64,000 bases of DNA from Nibribacter ruber (GTDB lineage Bacteria; Bacteroidota; Bacteroidia; Cytophagales; Hymenobacteraceae), in NCBI RefSeq assembly GCF_009913235.1, contig NZ_CP047897.1, positions 3,533,001-3,597,000 of the forward strand, read 5' to 3'. This document shows, piece after piece, positions 17,303 to 27,066 of the stretch (positions within the stretch are counted from its first letter, which is position 1; every line of letters begins with the position of its first letter). The notes beneath the pieces were generated by a model. It had not been told where the DNA came from. It made no database searches and worked only from the letters and a program-made list of their open reading frames with translations. The translations under genes were made by a program, and so were the position numbers.

Positions 17303-18706
17303 ATGGGAGAGACGAAAGAGGTGCAGCATGTATTGTGGCGGGCGGGATTTGGGCCCACCCCTACGCAACTACAGGCTTCGCCCAGGAACTCAGAAAAAGT
17401 ATATGCCCAACTGCAGCAAGCTTCTAAGCAGGTGGTGCCGTTGGCAGTGCCCCTCCAGAGCCGGCAGGGGAAAGACGGCATGGGAAGCCAGCAGGAAACC
17501 CAGGACCGAAAATCACTTATGCAGCTTCGGCGGCAAGAACTACTGCACATCAATACGGCTTGGTGTTATAAGATGGCCACTTCTCCCGAGCAACTGCGTG
17601 AGAAGATGACCTTCTTCTGGCACGGCCACTTTGCCTGCCGCACCCAGCGCCCTGACTTTGCCCAGAACCAGATTAATACTTTGCGCACGCACGCCTTGGG
17701 CAAATTTGGGGACCTGCTGTTGGCTGTGGCCCAAGACCCGGCCATGCTCCAGTTTCTGAACAACCAGCAAAACCGTAAAAAGCAACCCAATGAGAACTTC
17801 GCCCGCGAGGTGATGGAGCTGTTTACGCTGGGGAGGGGGCAATACACAGAGCAGGACATTAAGAACGCCGCGAGGGCCTTTACCGGCTGGGGATTCAATC
17901 CAGCAGGGAATTACGTCTTCAGAGAGCGCCAGCATGATTTTGAGGAGAAGACCTTCTTTGGCAAGACCGGCCAGTACACGGGCGAAGACATCCTGAACAT
18001 GATTCTGGAAAAGCGCCAGACCGCTACGTTTCTCACCCGTAAGCTTTACGCCTTCTTTGTGAATGAACAGGTGCCAGAGGCCGAGGTGGCAACTTTGGCA
18101 AATGCCTTTTACGAGTCTAACTATGACATCTCGCGCCTTCTGCAGGCTATGTTTTCCTCTGAGAGTTTTTATGCTAAGGCCAACATCGGGAGTAAGATTA
18201 AATCTCCGGTTGAGCTTTTGGTGGGGCTCATGCGCACCCTGCATGTGGAGTTTGAAGACGATGCTGCCTTGGTATTCATACAGCGGGCGCTGGGACAGGT
18301 GCTGCTGCTGCCTCCTAACGTGAGCGGCTGGCCTCACGGCCGAAGCTGGATTGACTCCTCCTCGCTCAACTATCGCTTAAAACTGCCGCAGTGGTTGCTG
18401 TACGGGGCATCTTCTGCAATACAACTAAAAGGAGACGATGACCTGCAGCCTAACCAGGCCCATCTGGAGCGGGGAGTAGTGCAGAAGATGCAGGCAACCG
18501 TCAACCTGCAGGGTTTGCAGCGTCTGGTCAACGGCGTGGCCACAGAGGCTGTGCCCCAGGTTTTGGCCCAGCACTTGTTGCAGGTGCCGCTTCGGGCGCA
18601 GAATGTAGACTTGTTACAACGCATGAATGGGTCACTGCCGCAAGACCAGCAGCTGCTTGCCCTCACCGCCGCCATCCTCTCCCTACCCGAATATCAATTG
18701 TGCTAA
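17303..18706 (+). CDS. DUF1800 family protein
   Basis: The product is 467 residues with no clear signal peptide. The DUF1800 hallmark is NFAREVMELFTLGRGQYTEQDIKNAARAFTGWGF near residues 160-195. Other family blocks are MTFFWHGHFACRT (about residue 92), NVSGWPHGRSWIDSS (about 340) and a final helical bundle. The biochemical role of the family is unknown. In Bacteroidota and Planctomycetes it is almost always next to a DUF1501 gene, as here (18 nt downstream). The pair may handle an exported surface component. ATG 17303 gives the family start GETKEVQHVLWRAGFGPT. Confidence 0.92.
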   Translation: MGETKEVQHVLWRAGFGPTPTQLQASPRNSEKVYAQLQQASKQVVPLAVPLQSRQGKDGMGSQQETQDRKSLMQLRRQELLHINTAWCYKMATSPEQLREKMTFFWHGHFACRTQRPDFAQNQINTLRTHALGKFGDLLLAVAQDPAMLQFLNNQQNRKKQPNENFAREVMELFTLGRGQYTEQDIKNAARAFTGWGFNPAGNYVFRERQHDFEEKTFFGKTGQYTGEDILNMILEKRQTATFLTRKLYAFFVNEQVPEAEVATLANAFYESNYDISRLLQAMFSSESFYAKANIGSKIKSPVELLVGLMRTLHVEFEDDAALVFIQRALGQVLLLPPNVSGWPHGRSWIDSSSLNYRLKLPQWLLYGASSAIQLKGDDDLQPNQAHLERGVVQKMQATVNLQGLQRLVNGVATEAVPQVLAQHLLQVPLRAQNVDLLQRMNGSLPQDQQLLALTAAILSLPEYQLC

Positions 18707-18724
18707 CCCCAAGCAGACCCACCC

Positions 18725-19948
18725 ATGGTTACTTCCAGAAGAGACTTTCTTAAACATTCTACCTTGGCGTCTGCTATGCTCTTTGTGCCCAAGTTTTTGC
18801 ATGGCATGGGGCAGGAGCATTTGTCCCTGCTGCCCAACTCCAACGGCAGGCGCCTGATTGTGCTGCAGCTAAGCGGCGGCAACGACGGCCTTAACACCGT
18901 GGTGCCTTTTGAGGATGGTCTTTACTATAAGGCACGCCCAGCCTTGGCCCTGCCCAAGAACCAACTTCTCACCTTAGGCAAAGAGGTTGACCTGGGGCTG
19001 CACCCGGCCATGACGAAGATGCGGGAGTTATATGACCAGGGCTACTTGTCCATCGTGAATAATGTAGGGTATCCCAATCCAGACAGGTCGCATTTCAGGT
19101 CCATGGATATTTGGCAAACGGGGAGTAGCGCAACGGAGTATTTGAACACGGGTTGGTTAGGCCGTTACCTGGACGCTTCCTGTTCAGGAGCAGATTGCCC
19201 CTATGCTGCCATTGAAGTAGATGACACGCTGAGCCTGGCCATGAAAGGTGTTCATCAAAAGGCTTTGGCGCTGCAGAATACTCGCAAGTTCTACGCCAGT
19301 GCGCAAAGTCCGCTGCTGGAAGCTTTCCAGAAAGGCTACCAAAGCCCTGCCACCCATGAGGACCACCATGTAGATTATCTGTACAAGACCCTGGTGGAGA
19401 CTCAGGCATCTGCAGACTATCTATATGCCACTACCAAGACCTATAAAACAACCGTTGAGTACCCTTCTACGGAGATTGGCCGGCATTTGAAGACTACGGC
19501 AGAACTCATCAATTCTGGCGTGCCTTCCAGGGTGTTTTATGCCTCACTTTCTGGCTTTGACACCCATGTGAACCAAGCCAGACAACAGGCCCGGCTTTTA
19601 GGCGACGTATCAGATGCCCTTTATGCCTTGGTGCAGGACTTGAAGCAACACCATCAGTTTGACAACACGCTCATTTTTGTGTTCTCAGAGTTCGGACGGC
19701 GGGTACAACAGAACGCCAGCAACGGCACTGACCACGGCACGGCCAACAACGTCTTTTTATTGGGCGGAAACTTACAGAAGAAAGGCTTTTATAACGGCGC
19801 TCCTAATTTAGACACCCTAGACAATGGAGACCTCCGCTATTCTATTGATTTCAGGGATTTGTACGCCGTGATTCTGAGAGATTGGCTTAAAGCAAATGAT
19901 GCTGATATTTTGGGGCAACGGTTTGCCGGGGTGCACGGGTTGGTGTAG
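18725..19948 (+). CDS. DUF1501 family protein (Tat-exported)
   Basis: The product is 407 residues. It begins with a twin-arginine signal, TSRRDFLKHSTLASAML, then RRLIVLQLSGGNDGLNTVVPF, the family signature. The later block SGFDTHVNQARQQARLLGDVSDALYALVQDLKQ and VFSEFGRRVQQNASNGTDHGTANNVFLLGG contain Asp, Glu, His and Arg residues placed like those of alkaline-phosphatase-superfamily metal sites, to which DUF1501 is distantly related. Exported folded to the periplasm by inference. Cotranscribed with the DUF1800 gene. Confidence 0.92.
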   Translation: MVTSRRDFLKHSTLASAMLFVPKFLHGMGQEHLSLLPNSNGRRLIVLQLSGGNDGLNTVVPFEDGLYYKARPALALPKNQLLTLGKEVDLGLHPAMTKMRELYDQGYLSIVNNVGYPNPDRSHFRSMDIWQTGSSATEYLNTGWLGRYLDASCSGADCPYAAIEVDDTLSLAMKGVHQKALALQNTRKFYASAQSPLLEAFQKGYQSPATHEDHHVDYLYKTLVETQASADYLYATTKTYKTTVEYPSTEIGRHLKTTAELINSGVPSRVFYASLSGFDTHVNQARQQARLLGDVSDALYALVQDLKQHHQFDNTLIFVFSEFGRRVQQNASNGTDHGTANNVFLLGGNLQKKGFYNGAPNLDTLDNGDLRYSIDFRDLYAVILRDWLKANDADILGQRFAGVHGLV

Positions 19949-20260
19949 AGCTATGCATAAGGTTTAGCAGATTAGCCTACAAAATGGAGGAGGTTTAGAC
20001 TCATTGGTAAAAACTGCCTACACTTTACCTTCTTTTAAAGTAGAATATTCCTTTCTCTTAATCGGGTTGTCTTCTAATAGTCAAATATTTAAGTATATAC
20101 AGAGATTATATTATTCCTGAGAATAATTGCCTTAAACGAGTAATGCGTAAAATAGGTTGGCTTTTTTAAGAAATATTCTTTGTTAACGATTTGTTAAAGT
20201 TGAGTTGGTGGTTATATTTGGTTACAAAAGAATAAACTCTACAAACAAACCAAAAACCAC
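19949..20260. other. 312-bp AT-rich region upstream of susC
   Basis: Markedly AT-rich, especially 20030-20230. It contains the consensus promoter listed separately and a 40-nt leader before the susC ATG. I see no gene, 38-bp palindrome or riboswitch in it. A TTTAAAGTAGAATATTCCTTT-like patch near 20035 has no clear partner. Confidence 0.5.
20190..20220 (+). promoter_or_regulatory. Consensus Bacteroidota promoter of the susC operon
   Basis: TTTG (20190-20193), 19 nt, then TATATTTG (20213-20220) matches the known TTTG-N19-TAnnTTTG consensus of the Bacteroidota primary sigma factor exactly. The susC ATG is 40 nt downstream. Confidence 0.85.
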
Positions 20261-23200
20261 ATGAAGAAAGCTTTACTATTCAGCTTCGTTTTTGTGTTAG
20301 CGCTTGTGACGCAAGCGTGGGCCCAGAATCGGACTGTAACAGGACGAGTGACTGATGCACAAACAGGAGAGGGAATGCCTGGTGTAACAGTACAACTCAA
20401 AGGAACCACCACTGCGTCTCCAACAGATGTAAACGGTGGCTATGAAATCAGTGTGCCATCTAACGGTGGTACCCTTGTGTTTTCGTTTATTGGTTATGCC
20501 AAGCAAGAAATTGCGGTGGGTACCCAATCAACTGTGAATGTGAAATTAGGATCTGATGCTCGTCAGATTTCTGAAATCGTGATTACTGGTTACGGTGTGC
20601 AGGAAAAAATTGAGCCAGCTGGTTCAACTGCCAAAGTAAGCGGTGCCACTATTGAGAACTTGCCAATGCAAAGCTTTGACAGAGCGCTGCAGGGTAGAGC
20701 TGCTGGTGTGCAGGTAACTGCGCAAAGTGGTCAGCCGGGTGGTGCGCTTACCGTGCGTGTGCGTGGTCAAGGTTCCATCAACGCTGGTAATGATCCATTG
20801 TACATTGTGGATGGTGTAATGGTAGCTAATGGTGCAACTTCTGGCCAGGCTTCTTCTAACGCCCTTGCGTCTATCAACCCTAATGACATTGAGTCAATGG
20901 AAGTGTTGAAAGATGCGGCTGCTGCTTCTATCTACGGTGCCCAAGCTGCCAACGGTGTTGTTTTGATTACAACCAAGCGTGGTAAGTCTGGAAAGACCAA
21001 ATTCACTATCTCTGCGCAAGAAGGTGTAGTTGAAAGAATTAAGAAGTTAGACGTAACAACTGCTGCTGAGTTTGCAGAAATGAGAATTGAGGCCTTGTAC
21101 AACCAGTACTTTGATGTATACGGTCCAACCGTTCCTACTAACCCGGTACAAGATACTCGTACGTATACCCGCAACCTGGCTATTGCGGCTCACGGTGATC
21201 CTGCTACTGTACAGAACACAGACTGGCAAGATGCTATCTACCGCAAAGGGAGACTGCGCACGTATGACTTCTCTGCCAATGGTGGTGATGAGAAAACCAG
21301 ATTTTTGTTATCTGCTTCTTACAACAAACAAGAAGGTCAAATCTTGAAGTCTGATTTTGAGCGTGCTACTGCCCGTTTGAACTTAGATCACAAAGTAAGT
21401 GATAAGTTGTCTTTCTTGGCAAACGTAAGTTTGTCTCACCTTACTCAGAACGGTAACATTGCTGATGGTGCTTCTATCAACAGCCCTCAGTTTGCTGCTC
21501 CGTTGATCTTGCCTAACCAGCCTATCTATAGAGAGGATGGTTCTTACAATGCTCCGTTAGTGGGTGCTTTCTCTTATAACGTTGTTCAAAACACCTTGTT
21601 AGAGCTGCGTCAGAACGTTACTAACCAAACGGTATCTAGCTTTAAAACGGTTTATAAAGTTGCTCCAGGTATTTTCTTGAGCGCCTTGGCTGGTTTAGAC
21701 TTTGCAGATTCTCAAGATGATAACTATCGTCCGGCTGACATTCCTCAGTTTGCGGCAATTGGTGGCCAAGCTACTAACATCAACCGTCGTACATTGAACT
21801 GGAATACCAACGTTACTTTGAACTACAACAAAACGTTTGCTGAGCTGCATAACTTCTCTGCGTTAGTTGGTGCCGAGTACCGTGAAGAAGAAAGAGAAAC
21901 TTCTACTGCTCAAGGTGAAGGTTTTCCAAGTGGTCAGTTCCAAACCTTAGCCTCTGCTGCCAACCCTAAATCTGTAAGCGGTACTTATACTACTTACAAA
22001 ATGGGCGGTGTTTTCACCAACCTGAAATATGATCTTGATGGAAAATATTTCTTGAGCGGTACCCTGCGTTATGATGGTTCTTCTAAGTTTGGTGCCAACA
22101 ACCGTTTTGGTTTGTTCTATGCAGGTGCAGTTGCCTGGGCTTTGAACAAAGAAGCTTTCTTAGCTGACGCTACTTACCTAGATAACTTGAAGCTTCGTTT
22201 AAGCTACGGTGTGACTGGTAACTCACAAATCGGAAACTTTGCTTCTCTTGGTTTATTGGGTAGCGGTCCTAACTATGTTGGTACTTCAGGTATCCGTCCT
22301 TCTCAATTGCCAAACCCAGACCTTACTTGGGAAGAAGCTAAAACCATTAACTTAGGTTTAGACTGGTCATTCTTCAATAGCCGTGTTAGCGGTGCCGTTG
22401 ATGTGTACAGAAGAAAGAACGAGCGTTTATTGTTAGATAGACCATTGCCAACTGATACTGGTTTTGGTTTAGTAACTGAAAACGTGGGTGTAGTGTTGAA
22501 CGAAGGTGTAGAGATTGAACTAAACACAATCAATGTTGATGCTGGTGATTTCACTTGGAAAACTATGTTCAACGTGACGTTCCAGAGAAATGAGATTTTA
22601 GAATTGATTGATGGTCAGCAAAAAATTGGTAACACCCTTCGTGTTGGTCAGCCAATTGACATCTTGTGGTACCCAGAGTATGCTGGTGTAAACCCTGCAG
22701 ATGGTCGTCCAATGTACTATGACTCATTAGGTAACATTACCTATACTCTTAAGGCACGTGATTCTAAAGTAGTTGGCCAGTACTTGCCTAAGACGTTTGG
22801 CGGTTTCAACAACTCCTTCTCTTACAAAGGCTTGTCATTAGATGTATTCTTCCAAGGTTCTTTTGGTAGCAGCACATTGAACAACAACGCCTATTTCATG
22901 TCTAACTCAGCTACTACTACTTACAACCAGACTAGAGACCAGTACACTGAAAGATGGACTACTCCAGGTCAAATCACAGACGTTCCAAGACCATACTCAG
23001 GAACTGAGCCTAACACAAACGGTATCTTGAACTTTACCACTAAGCAGGTAGAGGACAACTCTTACATCCGCTTGAAGCAGGTTACCTTAGGGTACAGCTT
23101 GCCAGAGTCTCTGATATCTCGTGTAAAACTGTCTAACGTGCGTGTGTTTGTTCAAGGCTTGAACTTAGCCACTTGGACTGGTTACTCAGGCTTAGACCCA

Positions 23201-23275
23201 GAATTGTTGTACAATGAGATTGGTACATACCCTCAAGCAAAACAATACACTGGCGGTATCACAGTTAGTTTCTAA
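20261..23275 (+). CDS. SusC/RagA-family TonB-dependent outer-membrane transporter
   Basis: The product is 1004 residues. The signal peptide ends QAWA-Q (after Ala21). A carboxypeptidase-regulatory-like domain spans about residues 22-105 (RTVTGRVTDAQTGEGMPGVTV). The plug domain (about 110-230) contains LQGRAAGVQVT, VRVRGQGSINAGNDPLYIVDGV and IESMEVLKDAAAASIYGAQAANGVVLITTKRG. The remaining ~770 residues are the beta-barrel, ending in an aromatic residue (GGITVSF). It imports a ligand captured by its SusD partner, using TonB. Codon choice (GGT, GCT, CGT, ACT) is biased as in highly expressed genes such as metK. The ligand is unknown. Confidence 0.96.
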   Translation: MKKALLFSFVFVLALVTQAWAQNRTVTGRVTDAQTGEGMPGVTVQLKGTTTASPTDVNGGYEISVPSNGGTLVFSFIGYAKQEIAVGTQSTVNVKLGSDARQISEIVITGYGVQEKIEPAGSTAKVSGATIENLPMQSFDRALQGRAAGVQVTAQSGQPGGALTVRVRGQGSINAGNDPLYIVDGVMVANGATSGQASSNALASINPNDIESMEVLKDAAAASIYGAQAANGVVLITTKRGKSGKTKFTISAQEGVVERIKKLDVTTAAEFAEMRIEALYNQYFDVYGPTVPTNPVQDTRTYTRNLAIAAHGDPATVQNTDWQDAIYRKGRLRTYDFSANGGDEKTRFLLSASYNKQEGQILKSDFERATARLNLDHKVSDKLSFLANVSLSHLTQNGNIADGASINSPQFAAPLILPNQPIYREDGSYNAPLVGAFSYNVVQNTLLELRQNVTNQTVSSFKTVYKVAPGIFLSALAGLDFADSQDDNYRPADIPQFAAIGGQATNINRRTLNWNTNVTLNYNKTFAELHNFSALVGAEYREEERETSTAQGEGFPSGQFQTLASAANPKSVSGTYTTYKMGGVFTNLKYDLDGKYFLSGTLRYDGSSKFGANNRFGLFYAGAVAWALNKEAFLADATYLDNLKLRLSYGVTGNSQIGNFASLGLLGSGPNYVGTSGIRPSQLPNPDLTWEEAKTINLGLDWSFFNSRVSGAVDVYRRKNERLLLDRPLPTDTGFGLVTENVGVVLNEGVEIELNTINVDAGDFTWKTMFNVTFQRNEILELIDGQQKIGNTLRVGQPIDILWYPEYAGVNPADGRPMYYDSLGNITYTLKARDSKVVGQYLPKTFGGFNNSFSYKGLSLDVFFQGSFGSSTLNNNAYFMSNSATTTYNQTRDQYTERWTTPGQITDVPRPYSGTEPNTNGILNFTTKQVEDNSYIRLKQVTLGYSLPESLISRVKLSNVRVFVQGLNLATWTGYSGLDPELLYNEIGTYPQAKQYTGGITVSF

Positions 23276-23294
23276 TTCTAATTTTTGAAGTATT

Positions 23295-24734
23295 ATGTTA
23301 AAAAAATATATGGTTGCTGTTCTAATGGGGGCCACTGTGCTTTCTGTTAGTTCCTGCGATGACCTTTTAGACACCGCACCCAAACAATCAATTTCTCTTG
23401 AAACCGGATTAGAAAACATTACGGGTATCAGAGCACTATTGATTGGTGTGTATGACCGTATGCAGGTGAATACCTATTACGGTGCTCAAATGATGTTGGC
23501 TCCAGACGTGATGGCAGATAACCTACGTCAGACCTCTTCTAACTCAAACCGTTATACAGGCTTTCAAAGCAATACTTTTGGAACCCAGTTGAACCGGTGG
23601 GCAGGTAACTATGGTGCCATTAATGATGTGAACCTTATCTTAGGTGCTCTTGGAAACATTACTGATCCAGCTGTTACTGCGGCTGAGAAAGCCAGAATAG
23701 GAGCTGAGGCTAAATTCTTGAGAGCACTTTTCTACCATGATTTGCTAAGAACCTATAGCTATGAGCCTGGTAAAGAAGTAGGGGGATTCAATGCTGGTGT
23801 TGTGCTGCGCTTAGAGCCAGTTGATACCAAAGATGAAGCTGACTTCATGGCAAGAGCTACCAATGTTCAGGTGTATGCTCAAATTGAAAAAGATTTGACA
23901 GAAGCTATTGCTGGCTTTACCACTTCTAACCAGACTAGCTGGTATAGAGCAAATAAGGCTGCTGCTGAGGCTTTGATGGCTCGTGTTTCTTTGTACCAGT
24001 CTAAGTGGCAACAAGCACTTGATTATTCTAACACAGCAATTGCTACAGCTGCTGCTCGTGGTAAAGGTCTGGTAGCTGCTGCTAACTACGCCGCTGCCTG
24101 GACTACTTTGCCAAATCCAGAGTCCCTGTTTGAATTGAACTATGTACAGGCTACAGAAACCTTGGGTGCGAATGAGTCATTAAACTCATTGACCACCAAT
24201 GTATTTACTGGTGCTTGGGCAGACATAGTGCCTACTAACACTTTGTTCAACCTATATGAGGTAAATGATGTGCGTAGAGCTATGTACTACACTGCTACAA
24301 AAAGTGGTGAAGCTGTAAGATTCAATAGAAAATTTGCTGGTAACCAAGGTGTATTTACAGACAACATTCCTTTGATCCGTCTTTCTGAAGTGCATTTAAT
24401 CAAGGCAGAGGCAGAGGCAGAATTAGCCGCTGGTGATGAAGTTTCTGTAGCTGGCTTGGCTACATTGAACGGCCTGCGCGCTAAGAGAGATGCTTCTCCA
24501 GTAGTGGCACTTACTAAGACAGCGTTGATCAACGCTATCCTGGTAGAGCGTCGTATGGAATTAGTGTACGAAGGTCACCGTTTCTTTGACTTGAAGCGTC
24601 GTGGTCTGGACATTGCCAAAGACCCACAAGTTGCGGCAGCGGCCATTCCATATACTGACCCTAGAGTTTTGGCTCCAATTCCTGCAGACCAGGTGGCTCT
24701 TAACCCTAAGCTTGTTAAAAATCCAGGGTATTAA
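23295..24734 (+). CDS. SusD/RagB-family nutrient-binding lipoprotein
   Basis: The product is 479 residues with lipobox SVSSC (Cys21), so it is lipidated and surface-exposed. The N-terminal half carries TPR-like helices (RIGAEAKFLRALFYHDLLRTYS). The C-terminal SusD signature is RLSEVHLIKAEAEAELAAGD, then NAILVERRMELVYEGHRFFDLKRRG, the universal family end motif, and a final YP-type closing region (NPKLVKNPGY). It forms the lid of the SusCD complex. It starts 19 nt after the SusC stop and shares the upstream promoter. Confidence 0.96.
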   Translation: MLKKYMVAVLMGATVLSVSSCDDLLDTAPKQSISLETGLENITGIRALLIGVYDRMQVNTYYGAQMMLAPDVMADNLRQTSSNSNRYTGFQSNTFGTQLNRWAGNYGAINDVNLILGALGNITDPAVTAAEKARIGAEAKFLRALFYHDLLRTYSYEPGKEVGGFNAGVVLRLEPVDTKDEADFMARATNVQVYAQIEKDLTEAIAGFTTSNQTSWYRANKAAAEALMARVSLYQSKWQQALDYSNTAIATAAARGKGLVAAANYAAAWTTLPNPESLFELNYVQATETLGANESLNSLTTNVFTGAWADIVPTNTLFNLYEVNDVRRAMYYTATKSGEAVRFNRKFAGNQGVFTDNIPLIRLSEVHLIKAEAEAELAAGDEVSVAGLATLNGLRAKRDASPVVALTKTALINAILVERRMELVYEGHRFFDLKRRGLDIAKDPQVAAAAIPYTDPRVLAPIPADQVALNPKLVKNPGY

Positions 24735-24753
24735 TTCTTTAATTGAAAGATTC

Positions 24754-25245
24754 ATGAAAAATAAATTTATATTAGGTTCATTACTGGCATTAGCAATAGG
24801 CTTTACCTCTTGTGATTTTGAGGAAGAAGATGAGTCTTATGATGGGCCTCTGCAAGTAGAATTTGATTCTACACCAGCCAGTGCTTACAGAAAAAGTTTT
24901 ACACTTGCTGGTGCCACCAGAATAGACAGCTTTAAAGTACAGTTGATTGGGCCTCACCAGTCAGAAGCCATTAATGGTACTATCAAAGTTGATCCTAACG
25001 CCAAGAAGATTACAGACCCTAATGGCACTAACTTATTGCTAGATAATGCCGTGGAAGGTACAGACTTCACGTTGACGAACGGTGGTAAATACATTATTCC
25101 AGCCAACAGCAGCTTTGGTTATGTGAAATACACTATGATCAAACCGGCTGATGGAAGAACTAAGGTCTTAGGGCTTGAGTTGCAGGAAAATGAAAAAGTG
25201 AAGGTTGCCTTTAACTACAAAACAGCAACTGCCACTTTTAAATAA
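24754..25245 (+). CDS. Small lipoprotein of the SusCD operon (DUF1735/DUF4843-like)
   Basis: The product is 163 residues with lipobox IGFTSC (Cys20). The ATG at 24754 begins the signal MKNKFILGSLLALAIGF and is chosen over a longer frame running back into susD. The mature part looks like one beta-sandwich: VQLIGPHQSEAINGTIKVD, then AVEGTDFTLTNGGKYIIPANSSFGYVKYTMI, a pattern shared with the DUF1735/DUF4843 lipoproteins that often follow SusCD pairs. It is probably an accessory surface ligand-binding protein. It lies 19 nt after susD and is closed by a strong terminator. Confidence 0.8.
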   Translation: MKNKFILGSLLALAIGFTSCDFEEEDESYDGPLQVEFDSTPASAYRKSFTLAGATRIDSFKVQLIGPHQSEAINGTIKVDPNAKKITDPNGTNLLLDNAVEGTDFTLTNGGKYIIPANSSFGYVKYTMIKPADGRTKVLGLELQENEKVKVAFNYKTATATFK

Positions 25246-25265
25246 GCCAAAGGTTTATTACATGT

Positions 25266-25304
25266 AAAAAAGCGGGCGCCCCATCTGGAGCGCCCGCTTT
25301 TTTT
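25266..25304 (+). terminator. Strong intrinsic terminator of the SusCD operon
   Basis: A 14-bp stem (25266-25279 with 25290-25303; core AGCGGGCGC) with a 10-nt loop and a seven-T tail. It separates the SusCD operon from the amidase gene. Confidence 0.92.
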
Positions 25305-25357
25305 ATGCGAAATACCTATATCTTTAAAGGAATGAATCATCCAAGTTTTCAAAGTAT

Positions 25358-27025
25358 ATGCTAAAGAAATCCTTACTATATAGCACCCTGGGGCTTCTTT
25401 TGTTTACCACCGGCGCACTCTTCGGGAGGCAGGTGCAAATGGAGAAGATTACCATCCCCATGGTACAGAATGCCCAGAAGCTTCTAGGCTTGTCCTTTAC
25501 CGAGGCTCAAATAGATACTGCCCTTGCTGAATTAACCGATCTGCGGAACGGCTATGTTCGGTTGCGGCAAGTGAAGCTGGAGAACAGCGTGCCGCCGGCC
25601 TTGCAGTTCAACCCAATTCCGGTGGGCTTCCAGTTTGCAAAAGAGCGAGAGAAATTCAAAGCCTCGTCCGTTGGGAAAGTGAGTGTGCCGGCTAACAAGG
25701 AAGAATTGGCCTTCTATTCCGTTAGAGAGTTAGCGGACCTGCTCAAAAACAAAAAGATCACGTCTCTGGAGCTGACTCAGTTCTTCCTGGACCGTTTAAA
25801 GCGCTATAATCCGCAACTGCATTGTGTGACTTCTTTTACCGAGGAACTGGCTTTGCAACAGGCCAGACAGGCAGACAGTGAGATAAAAGCGGGTAAATAC
25901 AAAGGGCTACTGCACGGGATACCTTTCGGGGTAAAAGACTTGCTGAGCACCAAAGGATATAAGACCACGTGGGGATCTGTTCCTTATAAAGACCAGGTAT
26001 TGGAGGAAGATGCTACCGTAGTGACCAGATTGAGAGAAGCTGGAGCCGTTTTGGTGGCTAAAATGACCTTAGGTGAACTCGCCATGGGTGATGTCTGGTA
26101 CGGAGGTAAAACCAGAACGCCCTGGGATGTCAACAGAGGTTCCAGCGGTTCCTCGGCGGGCTCGGCTTCAGCGGTGGCAGCGGGTTTGTTGCCTTTTGCC
26201 ATTGGTACTGAGACCCTGGGTTCTATTGTGTCTCCTTCCAATGCCTGTGGGACTACCGGGTTGCGCCCTTCCTATGGCCGCGTAAGCAGACACGGTGCTA
26301 TGGCTTTGAGTTGGTCCATGGATAAGATAGGGCCCATTGCCAGAACCGTGGAAGACTGCGCCATTGTATTCAACGCCATTTACGGACCAGACGGGAAAGA
26401 CCAGACGGTGTATGACGCTCCCTTCAATTACAACGCCAAGCAAGACCTGAAAAAGCTGAGGATTGGCTACCTGAAATCAGATTTTGAGCGCAACTACCCT
26501 ACCAAGGCCCAGGATCAGGCTACGCTGGAGGCCTTGATAAAAGCTGGCTATGAACTCATTCCCATAGAACTGCCTAAGACACCGGTGAATGACCTGGTCA
26601 TGACTATTTCTGTGGAAGGCGCCGCTGCTTTTGATGAAATTACTCGAAACAACAAAGTAGCCGAGATGGTGAATCAGGATAAGAACGCCTGGCCCAATAC
26701 GTTCAGGAGCGCGCGGTTTATTCCGGCGGTGGAATATGTACAGGCCCAGCGCGTGCGGTACCAGTTGATTCAGGAGATGCACAAAATGATGGAGCAGGTA
26801 GACGTGTACGTGTCTCCCTCTTTTGCCAGCAGCAACTTGGTGGTGACTAATTTAACCGGCCATCCGTGCGTGGTGGTACCCAATGGGTTTAACAGTAGAA
26901 ACCTGCCCACCACCATTACTTTCATAGGAAAACTTTTCGGCGAAGCCGATTTGCTGGCTTTTGCCAAGGCATACCAAGACCAGACTGATTTCCATAAAAA
27001 GCACCCGGCGGCATTTTTAAAGTAA
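25358..27025 (+). CDS. Amidase-signature family hydrolase
   Basis: The product is 555 residues. An N-terminal hydrophobic segment, LLYSTLGLLLFTTGALFG, indicates export or membrane anchoring. The amidase-signature core has the Ser-cisSer-Lys triad. The lysine is in GVKDLLSTKGYKTTWGS, the bridging serine in the Gly/Ser-rich GSSGSSAGSASAVAAG, and the nucleophile serine in TETLGSIVSPS. The C-terminal region, SNLVVTNLTGHPCVVVPNGF, is typical. It hydrolyses amide bonds of unknown substrates (glutamyl-amides, peptide amides or similar). With the exported peptidase downstream and the SusCD system upstream, a role in using peptides or amides is a reasonable guess. Confidence 0.92.
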   Translation: MLKKSLLYSTLGLLLFTTGALFGRQVQMEKITIPMVQNAQKLLGLSFTEAQIDTALAELTDLRNGYVRLRQVKLENSVPPALQFNPIPVGFQFAKEREKFKASSVGKVSVPANKEELAFYSVRELADLLKNKKITSLELTQFFLDRLKRYNPQLHCVTSFTEELALQQARQADSEIKAGKYKGLLHGIPFGVKDLLSTKGYKTTWGSVPYKDQVLEEDATVVTRLREAGAVLVAKMTLGELAMGDVWYGGKTRTPWDVNRGSSGSSAGSASAVAAGLLPFAIGTETLGSIVSPSNACGTTGLRPSYGRVSRHGAMALSWSMDKIGPIARTVEDCAIVFNAIYGPDGKDQTVYDAPFNYNAKQDLKKLRIGYLKSDFERNYPTKAQDQATLEALIKAGYELIPIELPKTPVNDLVMTISVEGAAAFDEITRNNKVAEMVNQDKNAWPNTFRSARFIPAVEYVQAQRVRYQLIQEMHKMMEQVDVYVSPSFASSNLVVTNLTGHPCVVVPNGFNSRNLPTTITFIGKLFGEADLLAFAKAYQDQTDFHKKHPAAFLK

Positions 27026-27028
27026 TGT

Positions 27029-27066
27029 CGTTTTTGACCTATTTCCCACAAAACAGCCTAAAAATG
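27029..27066. repeat. 38-bp palindrome, copy 13, probably supplying a start codon
   Basis: Arms CGTTTTTGACCTATTTC and AAAACAGCCTAAAAATG, loop CCAC. It starts 3 nt after the amidase stop. The usual terminal ACG reads ATG, which is the likely start codon of the S9 peptidase. Confidence 0.85.

Noticed and set aside
17540-18337. 265-codon frame antisense to the DUF1800 gene
   Set aside because: A shadow frame: the plus-strand DUF1800 motifs are clear and the antisense product resembles nothing known.
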